From: Diphasiastrum complanatum
Lineage: Eukaryota; Streptophyta; Lycopodiopsida; Lycopodiales; Lycopodiaceae
NCBI GenBank assembly: GCA_029204225.1
Contig: CM055100.1
Coordinates: forward strand, 32,389,645-32,453,644
Direction of reading: 5' to 3'
DNA length: 64,000 bases
Under the pieces are notes generated by a model that searched no databases, was not told the DNA's origin, and worked only from the letters and a program-made list of their open reading frames with translations. Positions 46,701 through 57,815 of this stretch are shown here, in pieces. A program made the position numbers and the translations under genes. Within the stretch, counting starts at the first letter, position 1, and each line of letters begins with the position of its first letter.

Positions 46701-47930
46701 CCAAAATCCTGATTGCGAAATACATTTCTCGATCACACTTACTACCTCAGATGTCCACTCTTCTTCCCTCCTTAGAATTCTCAGTTCACTAAAAATCTTT
46801 TTCAGCTAAGGTACCAAGAAGACGTAATGACATTAGTAAATGTTTAAAAACTAATTATTGTAGGAAAAAGTCTAAAACAATTTCATTTCTATCCTATACC
46901 TGGGCTAAATATAATTCACCATAGGATTTTACTGGAAATGAAATCAGTTATGTAATTCCTATTAATACAAATTTCCAATAAAGTTGGACTGTTTTTTCTT
47001 TTTATTGACTGGTTTGGCATTACTCCATTAATATTGACAAAACATATCCAAACGTAGAATATGAAATTACATGAATGGAAATTCCACCAATAGGATTTCA
47101 GTAATTCTTGAACCGTATCCTGTCAAATTTATTGATTAGATAAAGAATACTATTACCACTCATCCAATCTAGTTATTTCATATTGTTTGACGATTTTAAT
47201 TCAAATTTAATGAGTATCTTGCACAAACGTTCACTTGACTGATTTCTATCGATCAAGATCGATTAGAAAACTATCAGACAAGTAACTGAATTTAAATTTT
47301 AATCAATTTGAAATTCAATAAAAAGAATTTTTTTTTTTCAAATTTTCACTTTCAATCCGGGAGTTTCCAACTCCAAAGTTAAAAAATGACAGCACAATAA
47401 AAACCGTTGGCAATTCATTGCGGTTCCTTCTGTCAATTTTAACTTATCTATCACCAAAAAATAATTTAGACTTAGTGAATACACTGTGATCAATTCTGAT
47501 TGATAAACTCAGTTTAATCAATTCACTAATCTAAACTAATTCCATAGATAACGAAAAAATGACCAAAATTTTGATTTTTTTTGAAAAACTTAATTTTTTT
47601 TTTACGTAATTCAAATTTTTTGACAAAAGTACTGTTAGTGTAAAAGGCAATCGAAAATCGAAAAAATCAAAAACACTATTTGATTCCTAATGTTACTAAC
47701 CCAATGTGAAACTGGCATGCAAAGCACACTACATCAGTCACAAATGTCATTACGGAATTTTTTACGTAAATTTCAGTTTTACGGGATTTGTCAGCCATTA
47801 ACACTGATTTGTGACCCAACTGTTAGAGCACATGCGTATGACCACTCAAATCGATTGTAAATCCCTCATGCATGTCAAAATCACTCTGAGAATCAACATG
47901 TAACTAATCCATGCAAACACAGTACTACAA
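43800..47930. other. ORF-free, G-poor region
   Basis: More than 4 kb without a convincing ORF on either strand. The plus strand is strongly depleted of G: in two sampled 60-bp lines (45001 and 46561) I count 6 and 5 G against 13 and 17 C. There are recurrent gattcgtcaatcat / gattcactaatcat-like words but no clean tandem period. It may be the interior of a large non-coding LTR derivative. It ends where the gypsy 5' LTR begins. Confidence 0.5.
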
Positions 47931-48616
47931 TGTTGGAGCGTTTGCGGATCCCAAGGCAACCCTAACCCTAGTTAATAAGTGAGAGAGATTTGGCACCCTG
48001 CGTGTGTAAGTCCTACCCAATGATCACATAGTTATTTGATTGATTGTTAAAAGTTAATAAAAGGACTTTAGACCTTTTTGCGGGACTTTTAATGTCGCAG
48101 GGCCTAAATGTCAAGTTAGTGAATAAAGTTGGGTTTCTCTCCAATTTTGATGGTTCCCACACTTTTTAAAATTTGAATAAAAAGAGAGGCAAGACTGGAC
48201 CAATAGGATTCAGAGGCCAGGGTCCTCCTCTCTACTATAAAAAGGGACCAACTCGAGTTGCTCCTGATGTTCATTTTCTCATTTCAATAAAAACAGATTG
48301 GTTCTCTTTAGAAATGGATTGATGAATGTCCTTGCTCTTCCTCTCTTTTCCTCCATTTCTCATGTTTTCTTTGTATTTGCTAATTGTTGGGTTTGATCAT
48401 TATTGGGATTGCTATTTCTTATGCTTTTGTGAGAGAGAAAATGAGAGAGAGAAGAGTAAGTTTCTATCATTGTTGTGGATTTAGTGTGAGATCCTCCATT
48501 CATGTTGAAATCTGAACTATGGGAACGAACCTACGCGGGACAACTAACTCCGTCTCTTTGATGCTAGATTGACTAGATCTTGGATTCAGGTTCGGCAAGG
48601 AAAGAAACCCACTACA
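47931..48616 (+). repeat. 5' LTR of the Ty3/gypsy element
   Basis: Starts TGTTGGAGCGTTTGCGG and ends ACTACA, four bases before the primer site; 686 bp. TATA box ctataaaaa at 48235-48243, with a caataaaa signal near 48285. By eye it differs from the 3' LTR (56427-56916) at roughly 20 of 490 positions, about 4%. Confidence 0.9.
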
Positions 48617-48620
48617 ATTT

Positions 48621-48638
48621 TGGCGCCGTTGCCGGGGA
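48621..48638 (+). other. tRNA-Asp primer-binding site
   Basis: TGGCGCCGTTGCCGGGGA is complementary to the 3' end of plant tRNA-Asp, the primer characteristic of Athila and related Tat-branch Ty3/gypsy elements. Confidence 0.88.
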
Positions 48639-48639
48639 G

Positions 48640-49794
48640 CTACGCCAATTTTTCAGTTTTCAGCATGTTTGGTTGATGGTTAGCTTGTATTAGGCATCTT
48701 GTCGTGGCACGAATAGTGCTAAATTTGCATTTTAGGGTTAGTTTGGGATTGATTTTGCTAGATTTGAGTGGATTTGCTTGTTTGAAATCTAATCTGATTA
48801 TTAAACAGGGAAAGCTATTCATATCACCAATTTTAAGATCCATTTGGATCTGAGATATCAGAGAAAATAACAAAAATCGGTCAAATCTGTCAAATTTGGT
48901 CAAAAAGAGACAAAAAAACATCATCAAAGCTTAGAACTTTTTACCCTCTTTCTAAGAAACCTTTGCCGAGCTGCAGACACCTTCGGTTTTGTTTACAGAA
49001 CCTTCAGTTTGAAGGATGAAGATTAATTCCCAGCAGATTTCAGAAACATCAGAAAAACCACCAAAAAAATACCAAAAATTATCAAAACCCTAAAAAATAC
49101 AGACAAAGAACCTTCGCCCGATTCACTGTGCTTAGATGTGATTCAGATCTATTTGTTGCCAGGTCGACGAAGAATAATACCAAAAATAGAAAGGTTTTCA
49201 GAGGATCAGTTGTCATATTGTCATATTTTAGCCAAAAAAGTCATTTTTTTGTAAAATTACCAGTATTACTCTTGATCCTTCGCCAGAACCTTCGCCAAGT
49301 TTTCAAAATATTCTATCTATAGTAAACTACTATCTCTGAGTTCGACAAAGATTCTTCTTGATCAGATCACAAAAAAACTTGATTTTTGCCCTTGCCAGAT
49401 TATAAAAACTGTATTTGCTTGTGTTAGAAACTTTTGTCTGGTTGTCCATAGTTTTATCTGTGTCAGATCATCCATCTGAGAAGTCGGAGAAGGTTATTTC
49501 CCAAGAAATTGTCAGAAAAATGTTTAGAGGATTTTTTATCCCAAAATAGCACTGTTGAACCTTTGTCGAGACAACCTTCGCCTAGAGAACCTTCGCCAGT
49601 CCTATTTTTTGTTTCTGATTTTTCAGATCAAGTCTCTGTAAAAATTTGGATCAAATCTGATGTATTCTGAATTGGACTCTGAGAGATTTATCATTTTTGA
49701 GAAGTATCGATTGATCGAATTTTGGGTAGTTTTTCATCATATAGAATCAGATTCTTAAAAAGTGGAATTATCGATTTGATCTAAATTTGTAAAG
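48640..49794 (+). other. Gypsy leader with recurrent CCTTCGCCGAG-type motif
   Basis: About 1.15 kb between primer site and gag, without a credible ORF. It carries repeated (g)aaccttcgccgag-like words at 48958, 48997, 49108, 49274, 49285, 49557, 49572 and 49585. The same motif recurs between integrase and ORF3. Confidence 0.6.
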
Positions 49795-50890
49795 ATGGCT
49801 GCCCCTGGAGCTGCTCCTGGAGGTGTTCCACAGGAGGTCAATCCAATTATTGTTAGAAGAGCACCCCGATTGGATCTACCCAAATATAATGGATTAACAG
49901 ATCCAGTTAGATTTCTTCAGATCTATGCTGAATCATGTGAGGTCTATGGTGAGATTTATCCTCAAGATAAACTTAAGCTGTTTCCTATGGCCTTAACAGA
50001 TGCAACACAAGATTGGTACCATAACCAAGATGAAACTGAATGTACATATTAGGAGGTTGTTAAATGAGCCCTTATCACACGATTCAAACCGCGGAAGTTT
50101 ATGGAAGACCCTTTCTCACTTTTAAGTAAAATTAAATTGGGAAAGCGGGAAATGGTTTGAGATTACATCGAAAGGGTGAAACGTCTTAGATCTGAATGTG
50201 AGCCTGAGCTGATTAATGAAAATACCATGATTATGTGGTTTTTGTCAAGTCTACCTAAACGGATCAGACGTGAGCTGAAACGCCATAACGAGTATGCACT
50301 TTTTCAAAATGCGATGGACGATGCAATTCGGAAGGAGGATGAAGATTCAGATGATGAGTCGAATGTCAGTATGTTGCCTTATACAGTAGGGCAAACTACT
50401 ACGACATCCACCACTATTGCATCAACGAATGCCAATGCTACTGCAGAAATGATGCTCAATGAGTTCGAGAAACTTGGGAAGACCCAGCAGAAACAGATGG
50501 AAAAGTTGCAGTTGCAATTTGATGAGAAGATCAAAGCATTGGAAAATTTCCACGGAGAAGCGAACAAGGAACCTGAGAAGTTTGCAAAGACTTTTCCTAC
50601 CAGGGAAAATGTTTGGTGTTCTATTTGTATAGGAAATCACATAGTGAACGAGTGTCCTCAGTTGAAAAAACGAATGGAAAATCAGTGTTTGTCGTCTGTG
50701 TAATTCACCTGACCATGAGACTGTCTTTTGCAACTTCAACCCTCGGATAATTCAGCAACGATATGCCCAGATGGGATATCGAGTTCCACAATATGGAGGC
50801 AATCTAGCAGCAAGACTGCAACAATCTACTCTTGGATACCCGGAATGTCTAGCCTTGCCTGCCCCACCAAAACACTCCGCTCTTCCTGCC
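49795..50890 (+). pseudogene. Gypsy gag polyprotein
   Basis: Starts ATGGCTGCCCCTGGAGC. Capsid-like retrotransposon gag region (LDLPKYNGLTDPVRFLQIY, FPMALTDATQDWY, ERVKRLRSECE, FLSSLPKRIRREL), an acidic linker, a coiled stretch (50455-50560) and a zinc knuckle CSICIGNHIVNEC near 50620. A second knuckle, CRLCNSPDHETVFC, follows in another frame near 50690. In-frame stops at about 50050, 50065 and 50158 fall where Trp or Arg codons are expected (TGG or CGA changed to TAG/TGA), consistent with C-to-T/G-to-A decay. Gag runs to about 50890, where the sequence jumps to RNase H. Confidence 0.85.
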
Positions 50891-50899
50891 AATTTCTCC

Positions 50900-52618
50900 A
50901 GATTGGACATTAGAGTTTCATGTTCATACGAATGCCTCAAAATACGCCATTGGATCAGTTTTGACGCAACCAGGTGACTATAAGAAGCATTATCCTATAC
51001 GATTTGCAAGCAGACAGCTTATAGATCCAGAGAAGAATTATTCAACAACAGAACGTGAAGCGCTAGCCATGATTTTTTCTGTTCGGAAATTTCGTCACTA
51101 CTTCATGGAAACGCATTTTGTATTTTATACGGATCATCAACCGTTACTTTACTTGGTAAATAAGACGTGTAATACTAGACGTATTGCAAGATGGTTATTA
51201 TTATTGACTGAATTTGACTTTCGAATTGTGGTCAGAAAGCGGAAGCAACATTATCTAGCCGATCACGTTTCATGAATTGAATTTGCACCATTTAATACTG
51301 AAGTGAATGATGAACTGCCAGATGCTGCGTTGTTCTATGTTGAAGCAGTACCTGAGTGGGCGACAGATATTGTTGAGTACTTGATGCTAGGACAACCGAA
51401 TGACTCTTTGACAAAAGTACAGAAAAGACAGTTGATTCATAGGGCTCAACCTTATCAATTAATTGCAGGACAATTGTATCGTCGTGGATCAGATAATATT
51501 TTATGAAGATGTGTTTTACCGCATGAAGTATTAGATTTAATCATGTTTTCACATGATGGCATGGGTGGAGGACATTTCTCTACAGATATTACTGTTCGCA
51601 AACTTTTGCAATCTGGTTGTTGGTGGCCTACGCTTCATAAGGACATAGAAAATTTTATTCAGATATGTGATGTCTGCCAGAGAGCACGACGGCCTACTCA
51701 ACAGAATTATGAATCCTTACATCCGGTTTTATCGCAAGCATCGTTTGAAGAATGGGGACTAGATTATGTTGGTCGTATTCATCCCGCTGCACAAGGATCT
51801 CAGGCCCGATACATTATCGTCGCAACTGATTATATGACCAAGTGGGTTGAAGCCAAAGCTGTCAAAGTGGCTAATGCAAAATCTACGGCCAAGTATCTAT
51901 ATGAAAACATTATAATCAGATTTGGATGTCCGATCGAAATTGTCAGTGATCGGGGTACACACTTTGTTAATCAAACAATAAAATGTTTACCGGAAGATTT
52001 TTTTTTGTTATACACAAATTTAGTACTCCCTATTATCCTAGAGGGAATGGCCAAGTTGAATCTTCCAATAAGATTCTCTACACCATTATGACAAAGACAG
52101 CTGAAGCGAGTCGGTCTGATTGGGAACATAAACTGTATGCAGCATTATGGGCATTCAAAACCGCTTACAAAAATAGTATAAATCAAACACCTTTTCAACT
52201 GGTTTATGGTCAAGATGCTGTTATGCCAATTGAATTTTTAATCCCATCTTTACGCATAGCAGCAACGGAACGATTGAATGCTGATCAGTCTTTACAGCTT
52301 CGTCATGAAGCGTTGCACAAATTATGTGAAATCCGATTGATGGCAGTTCATGCCTTAGTAGTAGAGAAAGCCCACCGCAAGACATGGCATGATCGTCGAT
52401 TGCACAAGAAAGATCTGGAAGCAGAAGATCTTGCAGTAATGTACAAAACCAAGCTGATCAAGAGTAAGTTGAAGTTTACTGGTGAAGGCCCGTATAAAGT
52501 AAAAGAAATCCTGAACTATGGTGCAGTAATTCTTGAGCACTTGGATGGAAAACAGTTTGATACTCCGGTAAATGGCAGTCGATTACGCAAGTTTTGGCAG
52601 CCTGCTCCGCCAGTTTAG
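50900..52618 (+). pseudogene. Gypsy RNase H and integrase (protease and RT deleted)
   Basis: RNase H starts at FHVHTNASKYAIGSVLTQ (about 50918) and contains PIRFASRQLIDPEKNYSTTE, REALAMIFSVRKFRHY and TDHQPLLYL. Integrase follows: the zinc-binding region (WWPTLHKDIENFIQICDVCQ, about 51620-51680), the core (LDYVGRIHP, TDYMTKWVEAKAV, VSDRGTHFVN) and, after a frameshift in a T9 run (51998-52006), YYPRGNGQVESSNKIL, AFKTAYKNSINQTPFQLVYG and a C-terminal region ending PVNGSRLRKFWQPAPPV. Protease and nearly all of RT are absent between about 50890 and 50918. Stops at 51273 and 51504 are of TGA type. Confidence 0.9.
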
Positions 52619-53460
52619 CAAGCCTGATCTCAATAAATTTTTTCATTTTATTTGTTTTCAATTTTGTGTTTTCAGTAATTAATTTGTTGACTTTTTTTTT
52701 GGAAAAAGACAGCTAAAAAAAAAAAAAGAGAAAAAAGAAAACAATAAGGGAAAGACTGATGAGCAAAAGTCAGGAAGGCATCAGCATAAGAAAAAGGAAG
52801 CAGAGTATTTTTAGGGAAAATGCCTTAGAATACCACTGTTTTGGGCAGATTTGGCCAATACAGTATTAGAAACCTTCGCTGAGCTCTCAAACTGTACATC
52901 CACCTTTGATTTATCTAAATTGAGGTGGGCGAAGGTTTCTGACAAAAGAAAATTCAATTTTTGAGTCAGGCGAATGTTCAGTGATATGCCATTTTGAGAA
53001 CCTTTGCCGAGCATCATAACCTCATTATGAACCTTCGTCGACCTGTTAGATGATCTTAAAATGTCCAAATTAGGTTGTCCATAGGTTCAGATTGTGAAAA
53101 AATGCATTTATGACAGTACATGGGCGGAGGACCCTCTTGGATGAAGGTTCATCCTTTGTCAGCCCTAGAAAACGTTCGCATAAAAGGTTCAGATCCCTAG
53201 AAACCTTCGCCGAGATTTTTATAGCCTTTTTTTACAGTACTGTACATGCCTACAAATTTTTGTTCAGAACTGATCAGCCCAACCACTATTCATTGTAATG
53301 GACCCACCAAATTCACCTATAAGTTGGCTGAATTTGATTCATTCCTCACTTGTGCTAGCGAAGCTCTTGCGAATTTTTCTTGCGACCAAAGCCTTCCAAA
53401 TTTCATGCATTGCCTTCTGATACACTTTCATGCGTTTATAATTCCTTTCTGATCATCATG
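52619..53460 (+). promoter_or_regulatory. Spacer between pol and ORF3, with a possible internal promoter
   Basis: Non-coding; repeats the aaccttcgccgag motif at 52870, 52998, 53029 and 53201 and in inverted form near 52927. A cacctataag..ggctgaatttga..tcatt segment at 53313-53343 aligns with 57710-57748, where the TATA box is better preserved (ctatataagggctgaattcga). The similarity extends about 90 bp. It suggests, but does not prove, a separate promoter for ORF3. Confidence 0.45.
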
Positions 53461-54740
53461 TCTTCTACCGATACTTCCCAGTCTCCGCTCTATACTATCC
53501 CATCGTGATGTCCCATCTGCAACGAACATCATGATTCTTCCTAGCACAAGCATGGTCACGCAGTGGATGACCCTTGTGGAGCCTCTACTTAATGCAATGG
53601 GTATTCATGAGAGAGCCTTTTTGGGACGCATCAATATGGATTTCATCACTCTTGCCTTCAGTACGTGGAAAGAAGAGAAATCCCTTCCAAGGAGCCACAC
53701 ACAAGGTGCGCGTCACTGAGGCCGCACTTGCAGCTATAGGAATCTCATCCGGTACACAAGCCTAACCCAATCACAAGCACGCCAAACATGCCATCAAGCC
53801 ATACATTGACCTCACCAACGATCTGCACTGGACTAATGATGGCTACCTTCTGGAGGCCATCAGTGAGCCTTCCATCCACGTCGTTGCCCAGTTGTTGAGT
53901 CATTTCCTGATGGTTGGCAACCTCAGGAAAGACCGCATCACATTTCAAATCCTTCACAGGATAGTGGAGTCCCACACAAAGTTGGCCAAAGCCCCTCTTG
54001 AACCATATAACTGGTTCAAGACTATTTCCAGTGAGCTCAAGCAAGCTATTAAGCCCAATACAAAGCAGCAGTTTGCCGTTGGCTCTCTATTGTCCCTCTT
54101 AGACGCTTCTCACTTAGAAAACAGAATCGATGGCTTCCACCTGGATTATGTGCTTTCGGTTTACAAAGAAGCACCGGCCTCGTCATCTCATCAGGCCTCA
54201 AGTTCTCATAGTCATTGTCGTCCACACAACGAGATCGTAATTCTTGACTCGCCTTCCGCGTCACGACGTCGCACTAGGCATACCTCGTTAGCAACGCTTC
54301 CACCCCCTGCTGCTGTTCGCACTGAACTTCCCATTCCCCTCGCCTCCGATGCTTCCCTCACCTCTTTTCCTTACAAGGACAGTCTGTGACAATTGGGCCT
54401 ACCATTCCCATCACAGCTTCCCAGGCCGCCTCACCCTTGCACACTGAAGCAACCTCACCCAACACACAGTTCTTCATGGATATGTTCGATGATTTCGACC
54501 CCCTTGGGGCCACCAAAATCTTTGAAATGCCCCAGAGCCCAGCGCCCTTTGAACCCCAATCCCCTAGACAAGGATTCGGCATATCCATGAATCTACTGTT
54601 GGTGTCGAAGATGCCAGTCAGCAACCACCCACACAGGGTAGCCCAACCACACTTCGGGTCGACACAACTGTAAAGTCACCAAAGCAGTTCGATGCCACCG
54701 TGCATGAAGGGTTTGAAGAAAAGGATATTTTTTAAGAAGA
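53461..54740 (+). pseudogene. Gypsy accessory ORF3, N-terminal half (frameshifted)
   Basis: Several overlapping frames form one protein: LVEPLLNAMGIHERAFLGRI (53531 frame), THKVRVTEAALAAIGISSG (53574 frame), YIDLTNDLHWTNDGYLLEAI (before 53892), HFLMVGNLRKDRITFQILHR and EPYNWFKTISSELKQAI (53892-54389), then a Ser/Pro-rich region (54386-54673). The start codon is probably ATGTCTTCTACC at 53459. I recognise no enzyme motif or transmembrane segment. The position downstream of integrase is where Athila elements carry an env-like ORF. A relation to plant transposon-associated domains such as PF20167 or PF04195 is possible but untested. Confidence 0.6.
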
Positions 54741-54747
54741 AAAGACC

Positions 54748-56376
54748 TTGGCACCTATTCCACGCCTACCAAGGACAATACCATCAAGGTCTCCTGCTGC
54801 TGCCACCTCCACGACCGTCGATTCTGGTGATGCTCTCGGGTTAGTTTCAAGCCTTGGGCAAGTGATCCAGTCTATGTTGGATAAGAAGAAGGAAATGGAA
54901 CAGAGGATCTCTAATCTAGGATCCGAAGACACTCTGATCTTCCAGAAAATTCTCTAGCTGGATCGAGAGGTAAAGATAGCCAAGCAACATGAAGAAAAGG
55001 CTGAAAGCGAAAACACATTGGCCCAGCTACAAGCTGATTGCTTGGAAACCTACATCAGCTCCTTGCAAAACGCCCTGACAACCACACAAGATCAGGTAGA
55101 TAAGGCAGTGCAAGAGGCCAAGCAACAGGTGCAGCTGCTGAAGGGGCAATTACAGATGGCCGAACAAGATCGCACACGGCTTCAAAGTGAATTGGATGCG
55201 ACCACCCTTGAGCATGATGGCTATATGCAAACACAAATACCCGATCATCCGGTCACACCGACGGAGATTGCATATTTATTCAAGAAAGTGGAAACATACA
55301 AAGTGGCCCTTCAGGGATTCCAAGGCCGCTTTGATAGGTTCAAAGGAGCAGCTTCAACCGAGTTGGCAAAGGCAAAAGAGACCATCAACGCCTATGAAAA
55401 GGCTGCCGTTCAAGTGTTGGAAGCCGGACCACAAATCCCCGTCCCGGTCATGCCGCAATTCTCCCCTTCGCGCCAAGAAGCTGTACAAATGGATACAAGG
55501 GTTGATTCGAGCATGGACCAAAGGGGAGCTCCAGATCTAGCAGATCAACCGCCAACCATACCGGCAGTACAAGCGGGTCCATCCTCATCAAGGACAAGCC
55601 ATTTATTCAGAAGGCCCATCAACGTCGAGGACCAGATCCAGACCTTCTTAAAGCAGCATCCACATGAGTCCTCGCATGGTGGATGGGTTCTCAAATTTAA
55701 GGCCTCCGAGATCGAGGCCGACAAAGAATTGGACAAAATACCTGCACTGGGAGAGCAGCTGGCATGGAGAATCACGATTTTTGAGAAAACTCTGAAATCA
55801 ATTAGGAGTTACGTCGTCAGCCCTCGCCAGTTGCGGGTAGATCCTTATTACGTGCCAATGCCGCGAAGACAAAAATGGAAAGATTTGGGATTTGCTATGG
55901 ATAAAATCACCATCCATATGCCCAATTGGCCAATCATCCATCAGCCTTACAGTTGGAACATTTCAGTGGACTTCCACCGGGCCTTACAAGCATATCAGAG
56001 AGAGTATGTCCACTCTCCGGATCCAACGGTGTGACAATCGACAATGTTTGCAAAAGATCTAACTCTGTTGGCATCAGTGGCAACCAAATGGGACGATTGT
56101 CTTTCTACCCTAGCATTCGATCCAAATAAGCCAATGGCCTCATAGCAAATCAAAGATCAGCTGCCGATTGCTCGACTATATTTCCGTGTGGCTATGATGA
56201 GAGGCTCTTGGGAATCCCTCTTCACCTCATGGACAACTTCCAAGTGGATTGCCGGAGCCCACCGTTGTTTCCTGCCACATAATTTGGATTTCAATACTGC
56301 ACGCCTTGACTTTATGGAGAAGGTGCAGTATCATTTAATTAAGATTCGGCGCAAAGCCAATAAAAGTCCCCAATAA
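54748..56376 (+). pseudogene. Gypsy accessory ORF3, C-terminal half with coiled coil
   Basis: 543 codons in a single frame, interrupted only by three stops: TAG at 54955, TGA at 56032 and TAG near 56140. The first is at a likely CAG and the second at a likely CGA (Arg in the 41.2-kb copy). Residues after 54960 form a long heptad-rich coiled coil (LQADCLETYISSLQNALTTT, VQLLKGQLQMAEQDRTRLQS). A Pro-rich linker follows, then a conserved globular region: VEDQIQTFLKQHPHE, GWVLKFKASEIEADKELDKI, PNWPIIHQPYSWNISVDFHR, DQLPIARLYFRVAM, KVQYHLIKIRRKA. No catalytic motif recognised. A structural or nucleic-acid-associated role is a guess. Confidence 0.65.
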
Positions 56377-56411
56377 CTGCATATTGCAGGTGTCGTGGGA
56401 CCGCCACCAGT

Positions 56412-56426
56412 TTTGGTGGGGGATAC
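56412..56426 (+). other. Polypurine tract of the gypsy element
   Basis: tttggtgggggatac lies directly before the 3' LTR and would prime plus-strand synthesis. Confidence 0.75.
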
Positions 56427-56916
56427 TGTTGGAGGGTTTGCGGATCCCAAGACAACCCTAACCCTAGTTAATAAGTGAGAGGGATTTGGCACCCTACATG
56501 TGTAAGTCCAACCCAATGATCACATAGCTATTTGATTGATTAGTTAAAAGTTAATAAAAGGACTTTAGGCATTTTTGCGGGACTTTTAATGTCGCAGGGC
56601 CTAAATGTCAAGTTAGTGAATAAAGTTGGGTTTCCCTCCAATTTGGATGGTTCCCACACTTTTTTAAATTTGAATAAAAAGAGAGGCAAGACAGGACCAA
56701 TAGGATTTAGAGGCCAAGGTCCTCCTCTCTACTATAAAAAGGGACCAACTCGAGTTGCTCCTGATGTTCATTTTTTCATTTCAATAAAAGCAGATTGGTT
56801 CTCTTTAGAAATGGATTGATGAATGTGCTTGCTCTTCCTCTCTTTTCCTCCATTTCTCATGTTTCCTTTGTATTTGCTAATTGTTGGGTTTGATCATTAT
56901 TGGGATTGCTATTTCT
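56427..56916 (+). repeat. 3' LTR of the gypsy element, truncated
   Basis: Matches 47931-48418 from TGTTGGAGGG to gctatttct, then similarity stops where minus-strand copia sequence begins. The last ~200 bp of the LTR are missing, so the target duplication cannot be checked. Confidence 0.9.
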
Positions 56917-57430
56917 ATCCCCCTCGGAAGAGAATTCCCATGGATCCAATCCAAAATTTCCCATGGATCCAATCCAAAGGTAGCCTTTCTCCATGTTCTC
57001 CAATCTTTGTAAGCCTTGCTCTGATACCACTATAAGAGAAGTTCCATATGATCCTGCTTACAAGACAATACACAACGGAAAACACACTATGGAGCAACCA
57101 CCCAACCAAGTAGAAGCAACCAATCAACTCTAGAAGCTTCACCCCCAAGCCAAGGAATAAGAAGCATGAATGTAAAGTGAAACCTTGGCAATGAATCAAT
57201 GATCACAATGAGGAGTAGGGCAACTTTGGCCTCAATATATAGAGCCAAAAACATCCTAGGCACATAGCCATGCATAGCCCTAAGTTCCCTATACATATAT
57301 TCATCTAGAATAGAGTATATGCATTGACCACCTATTCATAGAATTGCTATTGATAAGTTTAGACATGCATACACTGTCTCATACCTTGTCTAATCTCCAT
57401 TTAGTGTGTTATGGGCCTCACAAGAATATT
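56917..57430 (-). repeat. Minus-strand copia LTR and leader fragment
   Basis: The minus strand has TGGTATCAGAGC at 57029-57018, preceded by the LTR (57030 upward) with a CTATATATTG TATA-like box near 57242. Downstream of the primer site is a 23-bp tandem duplication (cccatggatccaatcc at 56938 and 56961). No gag follows. The LTR's outer end is not resolved. Confidence 0.6.
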
Positions 57431-57815
57431 AGTTACTTTCGGGTCACATCCAGTATGACGTGGCATAAGTAACAGCTTGATTTACTGGAGTACCGTCGTG
57501 TATCCAAGACTAGGAGTATACTGAATCCTATTTACTGGTCATGGACATAACACAGACTCTCTGAACCCTCGTAGAACCTTCGCAAGGCAATAAAATCACC
57601 TTTTGAACTCTCGCAGACTGCTCTGAGGTCTTAGAATATTGTGAAGAAGGTCCCTGCCAAAATTTGGGTGGAACTGAGCAAGAGAAAGTGGATTTCACCT
57701 AATACGCACTCTAATTTCCGCTATATAAGGGCTGAATTCGAGTCATTTGTTGCCTTTCCTAGCAAAGCTCTGTTCAATTTTTGACCGAATTTTCCAAGTT
57801 CTCCGAATGCGATTG
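57431..57815 (+). other. Fragment of a second gypsy pol-ORF3 spacer with TATA box
   Basis: gaaccttcgcaagg and gaactctcgcagac words (57565-57615) and the ctatataagggctgaattcga block (57720-57742) match the spacer at 52860-53420 of the full-length gypsy element. No ORF3 follows; copia-H sequence begins near 57815. Confidence 0.5.

Noticed and set aside
47960-47980. Telomere-like accctaaccctag in the gypsy LTR
   Set aside because: Only two short units, present in both LTRs; not an interstitial telomere.
53459-56376. Retroviral-type envelope protein
   Set aside because: The position fits, but I see no signal peptide, cleavage site or transmembrane segment, so I call it an accessory ORF of unknown function.
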